From Eubacteriaceae bacterium (GTDB taxonomy: Bacteria > Bacillota > Clostridia > Eubacteriales > Eubacteriaceae): a DNA stretch of 35,008 bases. Of the stretch, positions 17,701 through 30,257 are shown piece after piece. The position numbers were made by a program, and so were the translations under genes. The notes beneath the pieces are model-generated. The model ran no database searches. It had not been told where the DNA came from and saw only the letters and a list, made by a program, of their open reading frames with translations. The DNA lies in the NCBI GenBank assembly GCA_017405085.1, contig JAFRBB010000006.1:1-35008 (forward strand), written 5' to 3'. The number at the start of each line of letters is the position of its first letter. Within the stretch, counting starts at the first letter, position 1.

Positions 17701-18736
17701 CGCCGCCGCGAAAGCCCTTGAGCTCGGCAGCTTTACAATCAAAGGAGGAGCCGCGAAGCAATCCGTGGCCTACCGGGCCCATGTGCAAAATATTGGGTGG
17801 CAGCCTTATTTGACGGATGGCACCATGGCCGGAACCAATGGTCTCGGTTATCGTCTGGAAGCGATAAACATCAACCTGCAGCATCAAAAATACACTGGCG
17901 ACATTGAATACCGCACCCACATCCAAAACATCGGTTGGGAAAGCGACTGGAAAAAGAATGACGCCATGAGCGGCACCAGCAAGCGAGCGCTGCGTCTGGA
18001 AGCCATGCAGGTGCGCCTGACCGGCGAGATGGCTGAAAATTACGATGTGTACTATCGTGTGCACGCGCAAAATTTCGGTTGGCTCGGCTGGGCGAAAAAC
18101 GGGGAAACCTCCGGCACATCAGGCTTTGGCTATCGCCTGGAAGCCATGCAGATCATGCTGGTGGACAAAGGCGGCGCGGCGCCGGAAGTCGCGCCGGATT
18201 CGGTAACCAATAAAGCTTCTGTGGAAAAATACAAATACAAAGATGACGTCAGCGCGAATTGCCTCGTCGCTTATCAAACCCATGTGGAAAACGTGGGCTG
18301 GCAGAATTATACAATGGATGGCGGTGTCGCCGGTACTAGCGGCCTCGCATATCGTCTGGAAGGGATGAAGATTTATCTCAATAACCCAAGATTTAAAGGT
18401 GATATTGAATACTGTACTCACATTCAAAATATCGGTTGGGAAAAACAATGGAAAAAGAATGATGATATGAGCGGAACCAGCGGCAAAAGTCTTCGGTTGG
18501 AAGCGATGCGGGTGCGCTTGACCGGCGAGATGGCCGAAAATTATGATGTGTATTACCGTGTGCACGCGCAGAACTTCGGTTGGCTCGGATGGGCAAAAAA
18601 CGGGGAAGCATCCGGCACAGCAGGCTTTGGCTATCGCCTAGAAGCCATGCAGATCATGCTGGTGGATAAAGGCGGCGCGGCGCCGAGCATCACACCGGAT
18701 TCGACAATGGTTCAACCCTTTGTTGAAACATATTGA
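14711..18736 (+). CDS. Secreted ChW-repeat surface protein 3 with six ChW repeats
   Basis: This is a 1341-residue exported protein. ATG 14711 follows AAAGGA and begins a signal peptide ending FPASA at residue 26; the in-frame TTG at 14624 would bury that signal. Ig-like domains lie at about 159-251, 290-378 (GEYNCVVFD) and 422-482. MBG-like repeats lie at about 653-733, 747-842, 848-930 and 934-1012, the last two most regular (IYTVTID and IYTVKID). Six canonical ChW repeats form two blocks of three, at about 1019-1157 and 1184-1330. All keep the N-x-G-W core and the G-T-x-G ... RLEA ending, unlike the partly degenerate sets in proteins 1 and 2. The two blocks arose by a roughly 501-bp in-frame duplication. 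The protein ends shortly after (QPFVETY), with no sortase or membrane anchor. It is probably a surface adhesin or scaffold; the ligand is unknown. Confidence 0.88.
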   Translation: MKTIAKGLSALLIVLTMMVFAFPASAAMTFAVRNVTPAAPTIYDGETPTGPTFTFDITDASGAASDEYSVSVTDPTTGDGAAFGADQIKIAPEGTITGVTRTAQTVSVTIENITDAQKAAGTHNLLVKVDKTSGNGRGDQTIRVPVGFSVMPTAVLTGNIAGGAVAVRVGQAINLNVVGVAPANGENVSFQWQITKTAGKPATSANPDDTTQWENMNGHTGTTLGAALTDTMIGKYVRCVVTVNGKKIVAAYTAENGTAKHDVRLDASDAASITLTTANKDTTYYAGHEDSKNDIVLTVQASGGTKDPTKGYSYQWMKNGKALIGPGAAGSSASGTITYTIKPKDEAFTGADAGEYNCVVFDQNGLEATLASPIRITVDTPPTLKIKEAAGEAVTYTHPPAADQQHFLLQGSINIPEADFGKPLTLTAETTGLSPTGYTWYRPGSGPEGWEPIEGANAAAYTIPKDDLTIGQSYMVKVTFGKTGMLNDPLTYIAVIREKGGSLDGDTLISEDGGVTFTKNPIYTITLAEGKNFKRPNELKNAKTIRELASAGVVIQPANVMFYATSITDVTVTPYDPVTHTPAALSFRHGTLINTDEGGTRLTQPVFSPMVVYVEQENRDYMLGITGSGAGYKITLPLEDHQVVFDIPQDVKRLSVPYTGKPVEATAKATAVGAGKLSNYRFASYIGDAVPDIKTATAKAPVNVGKYYVWCDVAAGEKYSERKDAPVGVLTIDRVNLTQDDMTDKQRSAFFSINPQSAVYNGKNQKPDVRFADGVTGAGEIKDVKFYDAAFYPQRKIEVDPRNIGHYKVAVKTGPIAGRTDSDANVKATDDYVVVGDFHITKTEPTAALYKMEPVKAEYTGAEQAPVITPAKSAGDVDAVHYVKDGSVTELAGKPIDVGIYTVTIDTAESDDYAAVKGLEIGTFEITKGKPTKDLYTMAPIEAAYTGKAQKPTITPAEGAGEADRVHYYLNGKEISGDPMEPGIYTVKIDTKETNTYAAAKALELGSFTIKGGAAKQSVAYRAHVQNIGWQPYLTDGTMAGTNGLGYRLEAININLQHQKYTGDIEYRTHIQNIGWESDWKKNDAMSGTSKRALRLEAMQVRLTGEMAENYDVYYRVHAQNFGWLGWAKNGETSGTSGFGYRLEAMQIMLVDKGGAAPEVAPDSVTNKASVEKYKYKDDVSANCLVAYQTHVENVGWQNYTMDGGVAGTSGLAYRLEGMKIYLNNPRFKGDIEYCTHIQNIGWEKQWKKNDDMSGTSGKSLRLEAMRVRLTGEMAENYDVYYRVHAQNFGWLGWAKNGEASGTAGFGYRLEAMQIMLVDKGGAAPSITPDSTMVQPFVETY
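17762..18736 (+). repeat. Tandem in-frame duplication of the three-ChW block
   Basis: Sequence from about 17762 recurs from about 18263 at an offset of 501 bp (167 codons). For example GTGCGCCTGACCGGCGAGAT at 18011 matches GTGCGCTTGACCGGCGAGAT at 18512. The third ChW repeat of each block is nearly identical in protein, while the first and second differ more, so the blocks have diverged unevenly or been partly homogenised. Confidence 0.85.
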
Positions 18737-18740
18737 GACA

Positions 18741-18774
18741 AAAGAGAATCCGCCGAAAGGCGGATTCTCTTTTT
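18741..18774 (+). terminator. Intrinsic terminator of ChW protein 3
   Basis: AAAGAGAATCCGCC and GGCGGATTCTCTTT form a 14-bp stem around GAAA, then more T. It begins 5 nt after the stop codon. Its A-rich left arm could also terminate minus-strand transcription arriving from the exonuclease gene. Confidence 0.88.
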
Positions 18775-19238
18775 CATCATGATAATTTGTTGTTAATGCT
18801 TAAGATTTAAAGTCAGCGACACGGGGCAGTGGTCCGAGCCCATGACATCGCCGTGGATGGCGGCGTCCGCCAGAAGGTCTTTGGCGTTTTCGGAGGCGAA
18901 AAAATAGAAGGTGCGCCAGCCAGCGCCAATCTTCCTCGCGTTAAAGCGGCAGCGCTGCCGGCTGTAGGCCGCGGTATCAGGATAGAAAGCAGAGAATCCG
19001 CCGGCGGCGGATTCCCTTTAATCATCATTTTGATTTGTTGTTAATGCTTAAGATTTAAAGTCAGCGATACGGGGCAATGGTCCGAGCCCATGACATCGCC
19101 GTGGATGGCGGCGTCCGCCAGAAGGTCTTTCGCGTTTTCGGAGGCGAAAAAATAATCAATGCGCCAGCCGGCGTTGTTTTTCCTCGCGTTAAAGCGGTAG
19201 CTCCACCAGCTGTAGGCCACGGTGTCGGGATAAAAATA
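18743..19238. repeat. 248-bp tandem duplication across the ChW3 / exonuclease III junction
   Basis: Units 18743-18990 and 18991-19238 align at a constant offset of 248 bp. Each contains the AGAGAATCCGCC terminator followed by the 3' end of the exonuclease III gene on the minus strand. The first unit keeps the better terminator; the second keeps the working gene end, and its terminator stem has decayed (GGC in place of the GAAA loop, broken T-run). Confidence 0.85.
18793..18988 (-). pseudogene. Relic of the exonuclease III 3' end
   Basis: Read on the minus strand, this gives about 64 codons matching the C-terminus of the adjacent exonuclease, including GSDHCPVSLTLNLKH and the stop. It has no start codon, ribosome binding site or N-terminal domains. 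Substitutions hit conserved sites: GWRIDYFFA in the intact copy is GWRTFYFFA here. It is the product of the 248-bp tandem duplication and not a functional gene. Confidence 0.85.
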
Positions 19239-19811
19239 GCGATAGGTGTCAATCCAGCCGTCGGCCAGAAAATCGCTCACCCATTGCCGCTCGATGGGCA
19301 GAAAGCCCGAGCGTTTGGCGTTGCTCTTGGGGTTTTTGAGGTCCATCTCAGTGTGGGCAGTGTTGACGTCGCCGCAGACGATGACTTTTTTGCCTTCGGC
19401 CACCAGGGCGTTCACGTCTTTTTGAAAGCAATCGTAAAAGGCCATTTTGAAGGCGAGGCGCTCGTCGCTCATGCCGCCGTTGGGAAAATAGATATTATAA
19501 AGCGTAAATTCGGGATAGGTCATGACGATGGTGCGCCCTTCGTGATTGAAGGCGTCGTCGGACAGGCCCGTCGTGATGTCCAAAGGTTCGCGTTTGTAAT
19601 AGACGGCGGTGCCGCTGTAGCCCTTGCGTTCGGCGGGATGGAAAAAGGCCTTGTAGCCGTCCACACACGTCAGCGCTTCGGAAAGCTGATCTTCCGTTGA
19701 TTTAATTTCCTGCACGCCGAGGACATCGGGTCCTACGGATGCCACAAAATCGAGAAAGCCTTTTTTTTCGGCGGCGCGAAGGCCGTTGACATTCCAGGAA
19801 TAGAGTTGCAT
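19041..19811 (-). CDS. xth: Exodeoxyribonuclease III (AP endonuclease, ExoA/Xth type)
   Basis: This is a 256-residue base-excision-repair enzyme that cuts DNA at abasic sites and removes 3' blocking groups. ATG at 19811 (minus strand) follows AAGGAG; a longer open frame upstream lacks support. The exonuclease-endonuclease-phosphatase fold motifs are all present: WNVNGLRA (Asn7), GVQEIK (metal-binding Glu), YSGTAVYY, an NIYFPNGG motif, the catalytic CGDVNTAH, WWSYR, and the terminal GSDHCP with the Asp-His pair. The length is normal for the family. It is convergent with ChW protein 3 and divergent from the FGGY kinase, so it forms its own unit. Its stop lies beside the decayed terminator of the tandem duplication; the better bidirectional hairpin is about 270 nt further on, past the relic. 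Confidence 0.93.
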   Translation of the reverse strand: MQLYSWNVNGLRAAEKKGFLDFVASVGPDVLGVQEIKSTEDQLSEALTCVDGYKAFFHPAERKGYSGTAVYYKREPLDITTGLSDDAFNHEGRTIVMTYPEFTLYNIYFPNGGMSDERLAFKMAFYDCFQKDVNALVAEGKKVIVCGDVNTAHTEMDLKNPKSNAKRSGFLPIERQWVSDFLADGWIDTYRYFYPDTVAYSWWSYRFNARKNNAGWRIDYFFASENAKDLLADAAIHGDVMGSDHCPVSLTLNLKH

Positions 19812-19869
19812 GTGATTCTCCTTGTGCCGGATTCGGCGGTGTAATTTGAATGGGGTTTTTCGTGATTGC

Positions 19870-19898
19870 ATTGTAACAAGGCTTTCCCAAAAACGCAA
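19870..19898 (-). promoter_or_regulatory. Promoter of exonuclease III
   Basis: On the minus strand, TTGCGT (19893-19898) and TACAAT (19870-19875) are separated by 17 nt, about 60 nt before the start codon. Confidence 0.65.
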
Positions 19899-19933
19899 GA
19901 GCAGAGCGCCTAACCGGAAGTGTCAACTCATGG

Positions 19934-19962
19934 TTATCATCTTTGCCGTTTTATGTTATAAT
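19934..19962 (+). promoter_or_regulatory. Promoter of the FGGY kinase
   Basis: TATAAT at 19957-19962 with TTATCA at 19934-19939 and a 17-nt spacer. The -10 is perfect and the -35 partial. The transcript would have a leader of about 110 nt with a small GCGG/CCGC hairpin near 19994-20006. Confidence 0.55.
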
Positions 19963-20080
19963 AAATAAAATTAAGCGGGATCAACGGATCCCGGCGGGCA
20001 TACCGCAGCTGTGGAATGTCCGGCTAAAATAAGGAAGACGGATTGCACGGAAAAACGAAATTGATCACAGAGGAAACAAA

Positions 20081-21583
20081 ATGAACTATTTACTCGGAAT
20101 CGACGGCGGCGTGAAAGATGTGCGCGCGGTGCTCTTTGACCTGTCGGGCAAAGAAGTTGACGGCGTCAGCGTGGACGTGGAAGTCACCACCGACGGCACG
20201 GCCTGCGAAACGGATATGAATGCCTATTGGGAAGCGGCGGTCTCCGCGCTCAATCTGCTGGTGAGCAAAGGGGATGTTTCGGCGGAAGATATACTCGGCA
20301 TCGGGGTCACCGGTCAAAGCGACGGTCTTTGGGCGGTGGACGACACCGGGGAGCCGGTGGGCAGCGCCATTTTGGGTTCGGACAGACGGGCGGTCATGGA
20401 AACGGCGGCGGTGCTCAACCGCACGCCGGGGATGGGCAAGCTCATCCACCGGGCCATCGGCATTCCCGTCACCGAAGGCAGCCCGATGATGCTGCTCAAA
20501 TGGCTGAAGAAAAACCGCTTGAAGGAATACAACAAAATCGCCGGGATCATGCTGGCCAAGGACTGGCTGCGCTATAAACTCACCGGCAGACTGGTGACGG
20601 ATTTCACCGATGGGGTGTCCACCATGCTCGAATACCCCGACGGGCGCATTCCGGGACGGATGCTCACCGTGCTCGGCCTCGGCGAAATCGCCGACAAGCT
20701 CCCCGGGGTGTTGCCCTCGGATGCCGTGGCGGGGCGGGTGAGTCCCGAAGCGGCGGCCTTGACCGGACTTAAAGCCGGCACACCGGTGGCGGCGGGGGCG
20801 GGAGCCTACGCCGCGGCGGCTTTCGGCGCCGGCGCCGCTAAAAACGGCGACATGGCGCTGATCACCGGGGACATCAGCATTGCTGGTGTGGTTCGAGACG
20901 CCGGACAATGTGATCCCGCCAAAAACTGGCAGCCCTTTGAAACATACATCGGCCGGGATGTGGGAATGGAGCTCATCTCCACCATCGACATGCAGCGCAA
21001 CATCGACTGGGCCCTTGAAACCTTCGGTCTCAAAGGGGATTATCTTAGGGTTGACAGCATGATCGAAAGCACGCCTCGGGGTTGCGGCGGGCTGGTCTTT
21101 TTGCCCTATCTGTGCGCGGGCCGCGAACGGGAGCTCGGCATCACCCGAAATGCCACCGGCGCCTTTTTCGGCATGACCGAAGAGACGGACACGGCGCAAA
21201 TGCTCCGGGCGGTCTATGAGGCTTGCGCCTATTCCCTCAGAGACGCGATGGCCGATCACGGCGTGGCCAAACGGGTGCTGATGAGCTGCGGCGAGACCAC
21301 CGACGGGGTGTTCCCGCGGATCATCGCCGATTGTCTCGGCGTGGACACGGTGGTGTGCCGGGGCAGAGCCTTTGCCGCCCGAGGCGCCGCGATGGCGGCG
21401 GGGCTTGCGGTGGGGGTCTATCACGACACCGAGGACGCCGTGCATCACTGCTGCAAGGTGGCCCATGTGTATCAGGCCAAACCCGCGGCGGCCTACGAAG
21501 ACAATTTCCTGCTCTATCGGGATTTGCGCCGCGCCTTAAAACCCCTGTGGGATCGCCGGGAGCAAATGATTGGGAAATATTAA
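20081..21583 (+). CDS. FGGY-family carbohydrate kinase
   Basis: This is a 500-residue kinase that should transfer phosphate from ATP to a sugar or polyol. ATG 20081 follows AGAGGAAA. The N-terminal half begins with the phosphate-binding IDGGVKDVRAVLFD and has GVTGQSDGLWAVD, then KDWLRYKLTGRLVTDFTD, where an Asp is expected to contact the substrate. The C-terminal half has AGAGAYAAAAFGAG, FLPYLCAGRE, and the signature-like region around MSCGETTDGVFPRIIADCLG and AFAARGAAMAAG. Its length fits the family. The first glycine-rich loop reads DGGVKD where many members have DxGTTS, so the substrate may be unusual; an L-xylulose-, erythritol- or gulonate-type kinase is possible but not decided. It stands alone, with no sugar transporter, isomerase or regulator nearby, and no clear terminator follows. 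Confidence 0.85.
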   Translation: MNYLLGIDGGVKDVRAVLFDLSGKEVDGVSVDVEVTTDGTACETDMNAYWEAAVSALNLLVSKGDVSAEDILGIGVTGQSDGLWAVDDTGEPVGSAILGSDRRAVMETAAVLNRTPGMGKLIHRAIGIPVTEGSPMMLLKWLKKNRLKEYNKIAGIMLAKDWLRYKLTGRLVTDFTDGVSTMLEYPDGRIPGRMLTVLGLGEIADKLPGVLPSDAVAGRVSPEAAALTGLKAGTPVAAGAGAYAAAAFGAGAAKNGDMALITGDISIAGVVRDAGQCDPAKNWQPFETYIGRDVGMELISTIDMQRNIDWALETFGLKGDYLRVDSMIESTPRGCGGLVFLPYLCAGRERELGITRNATGAFFGMTEETDTAQMLRAVYEACAYSLRDAMADHGVAKRVLMSCGETTDGVFPRIIADCLGVDTVVCRGRAFAARGAAMAAGLAVGVYHDTEDAVHHCCKVAHVYQAKPAAAYEDNFLLYRDLRRALKPLWDRREQMIGKY

Positions 21584-21713
21584 TAACAGTCAACCGCCGT
21601 TTGTGAGGGGATGACCTTCTGCAGCAAGCCATGTCATCACCATTATTACAATTCACGGCGGGCGAGAGCCTGTGATTTGCTCCGCGAAAAATTAAAAAAA
21701 ACTTAAATCGTGC

Positions 21714-21742
21714 TTGCCACGGCAAAAAAAACTTGTTATAAT
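21714..21742 (+). promoter_or_regulatory. Promoter of rpoB-rpoC
   Basis: TTGCCA at 21714-21719, a 17-nt spacer and a perfect TATAAT at 21737-21742. An A-rich stretch (AATTAAAAAAAACTTAAA, about 21690-21707) lies directly upstream and resembles an UP element. The leader to the rpoB start is about 305 nt. Confidence 0.85.
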
Positions 21743-21875
21743 ATCAAATTACAACGAGTTTTTTTGTTTTTTTGATGAAAAATTCAAAAAAATCGCGGAA
21801 AAATTCAAAAAAAGATTAAAAAAATTGCGTGACAGCAAAACAAATGTTTAAAAGAAAAGGTTTGGATGGGACGCG

Positions 21876-21979
21876 AAAACGCTGATCAAAGGCGTTTTGA
21901 AGGCATTTTTTTCACGGTGCCGGATGGGTTCTTTTTGACTGATCAAAGGTCAAATCTCGCATCGAGACCTTTCTTTTTT
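21876..21979 (+). promoter_or_regulatory. Attenuator-like rpoB leader with two identical-loop hairpins and a terminator
   Basis: Hairpin A: AAAACGC (21876-21882), loop TGATCAAAG (21883-21891), GCGTTTT (21892-21898). Hairpin B: TTTGAC (21934-21939), the same loop TGATCAAAG (21940-21948), GTCAAA (21949-21954). The stems differ but the loops are identical. An intrinsic terminator then forms from AAAGG (21945-21949) with CCTTT (21968-21972) and TCTCG (21955-21959) with CGAGA (21963-21967), followed by CTTTTTT. Its left arm overlaps hairpin B, so the two structures exclude each other, as in attenuation. The trigger is unknown. Before hairpin A, 21750-21875 is A-rich with no other clear structure. 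Confidence 0.6.
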
Positions 21980-22055
21980 CATGTCCGAAATTAGGTGGGG
22001 AAGCGGCGGCGCCGCGTCCGAAAACAATGGATCACAACGTAAAGGAGAAACCGAA

Positions 22056-25000
22056 ATGGTACAAGTTCATCCCGTGAAAAGCGGCCTGAGAACCAGACAG
22101 AGCTTTTCCAAAATCAAAGAGGTTTTGGAAATGCCCAATCTGCTCAAGGTCCAGCTGGATTCCTACAACTGGTTTATAAACAAAGGGCTTCGGGAGGTCT
22201 TTGAGGACCTGCACGAAATCACCGACTACACCGGCAACCTCGTGCTGGAATTCATCGACTATTCCCTCGAAGGCGAACCCAAATATACCATCGAGGAATG
22301 TAAGGAACGCAGTCAGACCTATTATCAACCGCTGAAAGTGCGCGTCCGCCTGACCAACAAAGAAAAGGGCGAAGTCAAAGAACAGATGGTCTATATGGCC
22401 GATATGCACAAAATGACCGAAACCGGCACCTTCATCGTCAACGGCGCCGAACGGGTCATCGTCAGTCAGCTCGTCCGCTCCCCGGGATGCTATTACACCA
22501 TCTCCCGGGACAAAACCGGTAAAAAGCTCTACGCGTCCACCATCATCCCCAACCGCGGCGCCTGGCTTGAATACGAATCCGACTCCAACGATTTGCTCCA
22601 CGTCAAAATCGACCGAAACAGAAAGCTCCCCCTGACCTCGCTGATCCGCGCCTTCGGTCTGGGCACCGACGACGCCATTCTCGACACTTTCGGCGAGGAT
22701 CCCCGCCTGGTGGAAACCTTGAGAAAAGACATCGAAAACAAACGCAAGGATCTGGAAGCCAGAGGCTATGATATCGGCAATGAGGAAACGGGCTTTGCCG
22801 ACATCGCTGTCGATGAACGGGACGGTCTCATCGACATTCACAAACGTCTGCGTCCCGGTGAACCGCCGACGGAAGACAGCGCCCGCTCCCTGCTCAACAC
22901 CATGTTTTTCGACGAACGGCGCTACGACCTCGCTCGGGTCGGCCGTTATAAATACAACAAAAAACTGTCCCTGGCCAACCGCATCAACGGACAGATTTCC
23001 GCCGAAACCGTGACCCATCCCGAAACCGGCGAAATTCTGGCAGAACCTGGACAGAAGTTTGACAGAGAAACAGCCTGGGCCGTGCAAAACGCCGGCGTGG
23101 AAAGCGTCGATATCGCCTGCACCTACAATGGGGAAGAGGCGGTGTGCCGAGTCATCGGCAACGGTTTTGTCGATATCCACGCCCAGGACATTCCCTTTGA
23201 TATCAGTGATATCGAGATCAAAGAACTGGTCTACAAACCGTCTCTCGATGCCATTTTGGAAGACGACACCCTCACCGATGAGGACAAACACGACGCCATC
23301 AAATACGGCATGGACATGCTGATGCCCAAGCACATTTTGACCAGCGATTTCTTCGCCAGCGTCTCCTATTTCCTCGGTCTCGAATACGGCATCGGCCGCG
23401 ATGACGACATCGACCATTTGGGCAACCGCCGTCTGCGCAGCGTCGGCGAGCTTCTTCAAAATCAATTCCGCATCGGCATCACCCGGATGGAACGGATGGT
23501 CCGCGAACGGATGAGCGCCCAGGACGACGAAATCCTTACGCCCCAAAACCTCATCAACACCCGTTCAGTCAACGCGGCGCTCAAAGAGTTTTTCGGAAGC
23601 TCTCAGCTTTCCCAGTTTATGGACCAGAACAACCCGCTGTCCGACCTCGGCCACAAGCGTCGTCTGTCGGCTTTGGGTCCCGGCGGTCTCTCCCGTGAGC
23701 GCGCCGGTTTTGAAGTTCGCGACGTACACCACAGCCATTACGGCCGCATGTGCCCGATCGAGACTCCCGAAGGTCCCAACATCGGCCTCATTGGTTCTCT
23801 GGCCACCTATGCCAGAGTCAACGAATACGGCTTTATTGAATCCCCCTACCGCAAAGTGGTCAACGGCGTGGCGACGGACGAAGTCAAATACCTCGACGCC
23901 GAGGAAGAAGGGGAATATACCATTGCCCAGGCCAATGAGCCCCTGGATGAAAACGGACGCTTCACCAATCGCCACATCACCTGCCGTAAAGGGCTCAAGC
24001 GTGATTTTGTCATGGCGGATCCCGACGAAGTGGACTTCATGGACATCTCGCCGCTTCAGGTTGTCTCCGTCGGCTCGGCCCTGATTCCCTTCCTGGAAAA
24101 CGACGACGCCAACCGGGCCCTCATGGGCGCCAACATGCAGCGTCAAGCCGTGCCGCTGCTCATCCCCAAGGCTCCGGTGGTCGGCACCGGCATGGAAGCC
24201 AAAGCCGCCCGCGACTCCGGCGTCTGCGTCATTGCCAAGCGCTCGGGCACCGTGGTCTATGTTTCGGCGGACACCATCCGCATCCGCCCCGACGAAGACG
24301 AAGGCACCCTGGACATCTACAACCTGCTCAAATACAAACGCACCAACCAGGGCAACTGCTACAACCAAAAACCCCTAGTGAGCAAAGGACAGCACATCGA
24401 CAGCGAGGAAATTATCGCCGACGGTCCCGCCACCGAAATGGGTGAGCTGGCCCTCGGCCGCAACGCCTTGATCGGGTTTATGACCTGGGAAGGTTACAAC
24501 TACGAAGACGCCGTCCTCCTAAACGAAAATCTTCTGAAGGAAGACAAATACACCTCCATTCACATTCAGGAACACGAATGCGAAGCCAGAGAGACCAAAC
24601 TCGGTCCCGAAGAGATCACCCGGGACATTCCCAACATCGGGGAAGACGCCATCAAAAACCTTGATGAAGACGGGATTATCTATGTCGGCGCCGAAGTCAA
24701 ATCCGAAGACATTCTGGTCGGGAAGGTCTCGCCCAAGGGTGAAACAGACTTAAGTCCCGAGGAAAAACTGCTCCGGGCCATCTTCGGTGAAAAGGCCAGA
24801 GAAGTCCGCGATACCTCCCTGCGCATGCCCCACGGGGAAGAGGGAATTGTCGTCGACGTCAAGGTCTTCTCCCGGGCCAACAAGGACGAGGATTTAAAAC
24901 CCGGCGTCAACACCATGGTGCGCGTCTATGTCGCCACCAAACGCAAAATTTCCGTCGGTGACAAAATGGCCGGCCGTCACGGCAACAAAGGGGTTATCTC

Positions 25001-25886
25001 CCGCATCCTGCCCCAGGAGGACATGCCTTTCCTCCCCGACGGCACGCCCCTCGACATCGTCCTCAATCCTTTGGGGGTTCCCTCCCGTATGAACATCGGG
25101 CAGGTCCTCGAAGTGCATTTGGGTCTGGCCCTCAAAGAGCTGGGCTGGCACATTGCCACACCGGTCTTTGACCCCGCCGGCGAAAAGGATATCGAAGAAT
25201 TGCTCAAAAGAGCGGGTCTGCCCGGCGACGGCAAGATTCAGCTCTATGACGGGCGCACCGGCGAACCCTTTGACAACAAAGTCACCGTCGGCTACATGTA
25301 TTATCTCAAGCTTCACCATCTGGTCGATGACAAAATGCACGCCCGCTCCAACGGCCCCTACTCGCTGGTCACCCAGCAGCCTCTGGGCGGGAAAGCCCAG
25401 TTCGGCGGACAGCGTTTCGGGGAAATGGAAGTCTGGGCGCTGGAAGCCTACGGCGCCGCCCACACCCTTCAGGAAATTCAAACCATCAAATCCGACGACG
25501 TGGTCGGCCGGATCAAGGCCTACGAAGCCATCATCAAAGGCAAAAACATTCCGAAGCCCGGTCTGCCCGAGGCCTTCAAGGTCATGCTCAAAGAACTGCA
25601 AAGTCTGGCGCTGGACGTCACGGTTTACGACAAAAAGGCCGGCAAAATGGATGTCCTCGAAATGGACAACGCCCAGGAAGCCTATGATAACGGCGAGTTC
25701 GAACGCCATGATCACCGCGAGGAATCCCGTCTGGACATCGACGATTCCGGCGACGGCATGATCGCCGATATGCAAGACGACGGATTTTACGATGATGTCG
25801 ACGACGATGACGGCGCCACCGATGATGCTTTCACCGATATGATCAACATCATCAGCGATGACGAAATCGACGGCGATTTGTCTTAA
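22056..25886 (+). CDS. rpoB: RNA polymerase beta subunit
   Basis: This is a 1276-residue core RNA polymerase subunit, forming part of the active site and the rifampicin pocket. ATG 22056 follows AAAGGAG (22041-22047); the in-frame upstream start at 21981 lies just past the leader terminator and lacks a site. Conserved regions run through the protein: [35 protein letters not shown] with [12 protein letters not shown] (the rifampicin region, wild-type in appearance), [43 protein letters not shown], and the C-terminal [18 protein letters not shown]. The last 50 or so residues are strongly acidic, with runs of Asp, beyond the usual end of the core. rplJ-rplL, the usual upstream neighbours, are absent; rpoC follows after 19 nt. 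Confidence 0.98.
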   Translation: MVQVHPVKSGLRTRQSFSKIKEVLEMPNLLKVQLDSYNWFINKGLREVFEDLHEITDYTGNLVLEFIDYSLEGEPKYTIEECKERSQTYYQPLKVRVRLTNKEKGEVKEQMVYMADMHKMTETGTFIVNGAERVIVSQLVRSPGCYYTISRDKTGKKLYASTIIPNRGAWLEYESDSNDLLHVKIDRNRKLPLTSLIRAFGLGTDDAILDTFGEDPRLVETLRKDIENKRKDLEARGYDIGNEETGFADIAVDERDGLIDIHKRLRPGEPPTEDSARSLLNTMFFDERRYDLARVGRYKYNKKLSLANRINGQISAETVTHPETGEILAEPGQKFDRETAWAVQNAGVESVDIACTYNGEEAVCRVIGNGFVDIHAQDIPFDISDIEIKELVYKPSLDAILEDDTLTDEDKHDAIKYGMDMLMPKHILTSDFFASVSYFLGLEYGIGRDDDIDHLGNRRLRSVGELLQNQFRIGITRMERMVRERMSAQDDEILTPQNLINTRSVNAALKEFFGSSQLSQFMDQNNPLSDLGHKRRLSALGPGGLSRERAGFEVRDVHHSHYGRMCPIETPEGPNIGLIGSLATYARVNEYGFIESPYRKVVNGVATDEVKYLDAEEEGEYTIAQANEPLDENGRFTNRHITCRKGLKRDFVMADPDEVDFMDISPLQVVSVGSALIPFLENDDANRALMGANMQRQAVPLLIPKAPVVGTGMEAKAARDSGVCVIAKRSGTVVYVSADTIRIRPDEDEGTLDIYNLLKYKRTNQGNCYNQKPLVSKGQHIDSEEIIADGPATEMGELALGRNALIGFMTWEGYNYEDAVLLNENLLKEDKYTSIHIQEHECEARETKLGPEEITRDIPNIGEDAIKNLDEDGIIYVGAEVKSEDILVGKVSPKGETDLSPEEKLLRAIFGEKAREVRDTSLRMPHGEEGIVVDVKVFSRANKDEDLKPGVNTMVRVYVATKRKISVGDKMAGRHGNKGVISRILPQEDMPFLPDGTPLDIVLNPLGVPSRMNIGQVLEVHLGLALKELGWHIATPVFDPAGEKDIEELLKRAGLPGDGKIQLYDGRTGEPFDNKVTVGYMYYLKLHHLVDDKMHARSNGPYSLVTQQPLGGKAQFGGQRFGEMEVWALEAYGAAHTLQEIQTIKSDDVVGRIKAYEAIIKGKNIPKPGLPEAFKVMLKELQSLALDVTVYDKKAGKMDVLEMDNAQEAYDNGEFERHDHREESRLDIDDSGDGMIADMQDDGFYDDVDDDDGATDDAFTDMINIISDDEIDGDLS

Positions 25887-25905
25887 TTGGGAAAGGAGCA
25901 GCAAA

Positions 25906-30123
<4,218 letters not shown>

Positions 30124-30136
30124 ACCTTAAAAAAAC

Positions 30137-30167
30137 GGCAGTCCGATTGACGGATTGCCTTTTTTTT
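30137..30167 (+). terminator. Intrinsic terminator of rpoB-rpoC
   Basis: GGCAGTCCG (30137-30145) pairs with CGGATTGCC (30151-30159), one G-U included, around a 5-nt loop and followed by eight T. It separates rpoBC from the ribosomal-protein operon. Confidence 0.9.
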
Positions 30168-30178
30168 GCTCACGCATC

Positions 30179-30208
30179 TTGACAAAGTCAAAGGGATTTT
30201 GTTATACT
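30179..30208 (+). promoter_or_regulatory. Promoter of the L7Ae-rpsL-rpsG-fusA-tuf unit
   Basis: TTGACA at 30179-30184 and TATACT at 30203-30208 with an 18-nt spacer, immediately after the rpoC terminator and 50 nt before the next start codon. Confidence 0.85.
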
Positions 30209-30257
30209 TCTCAAGTATGCGCTCGCATGATATTTTAAATTGCGTAAGGAGTGTGTC

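Noticed and set aside
18829-19044. Short plus-strand frames opposite the exonuclease III relic and gene
   Set aside because: They are shadows of the duplicated minus-strand gene end.
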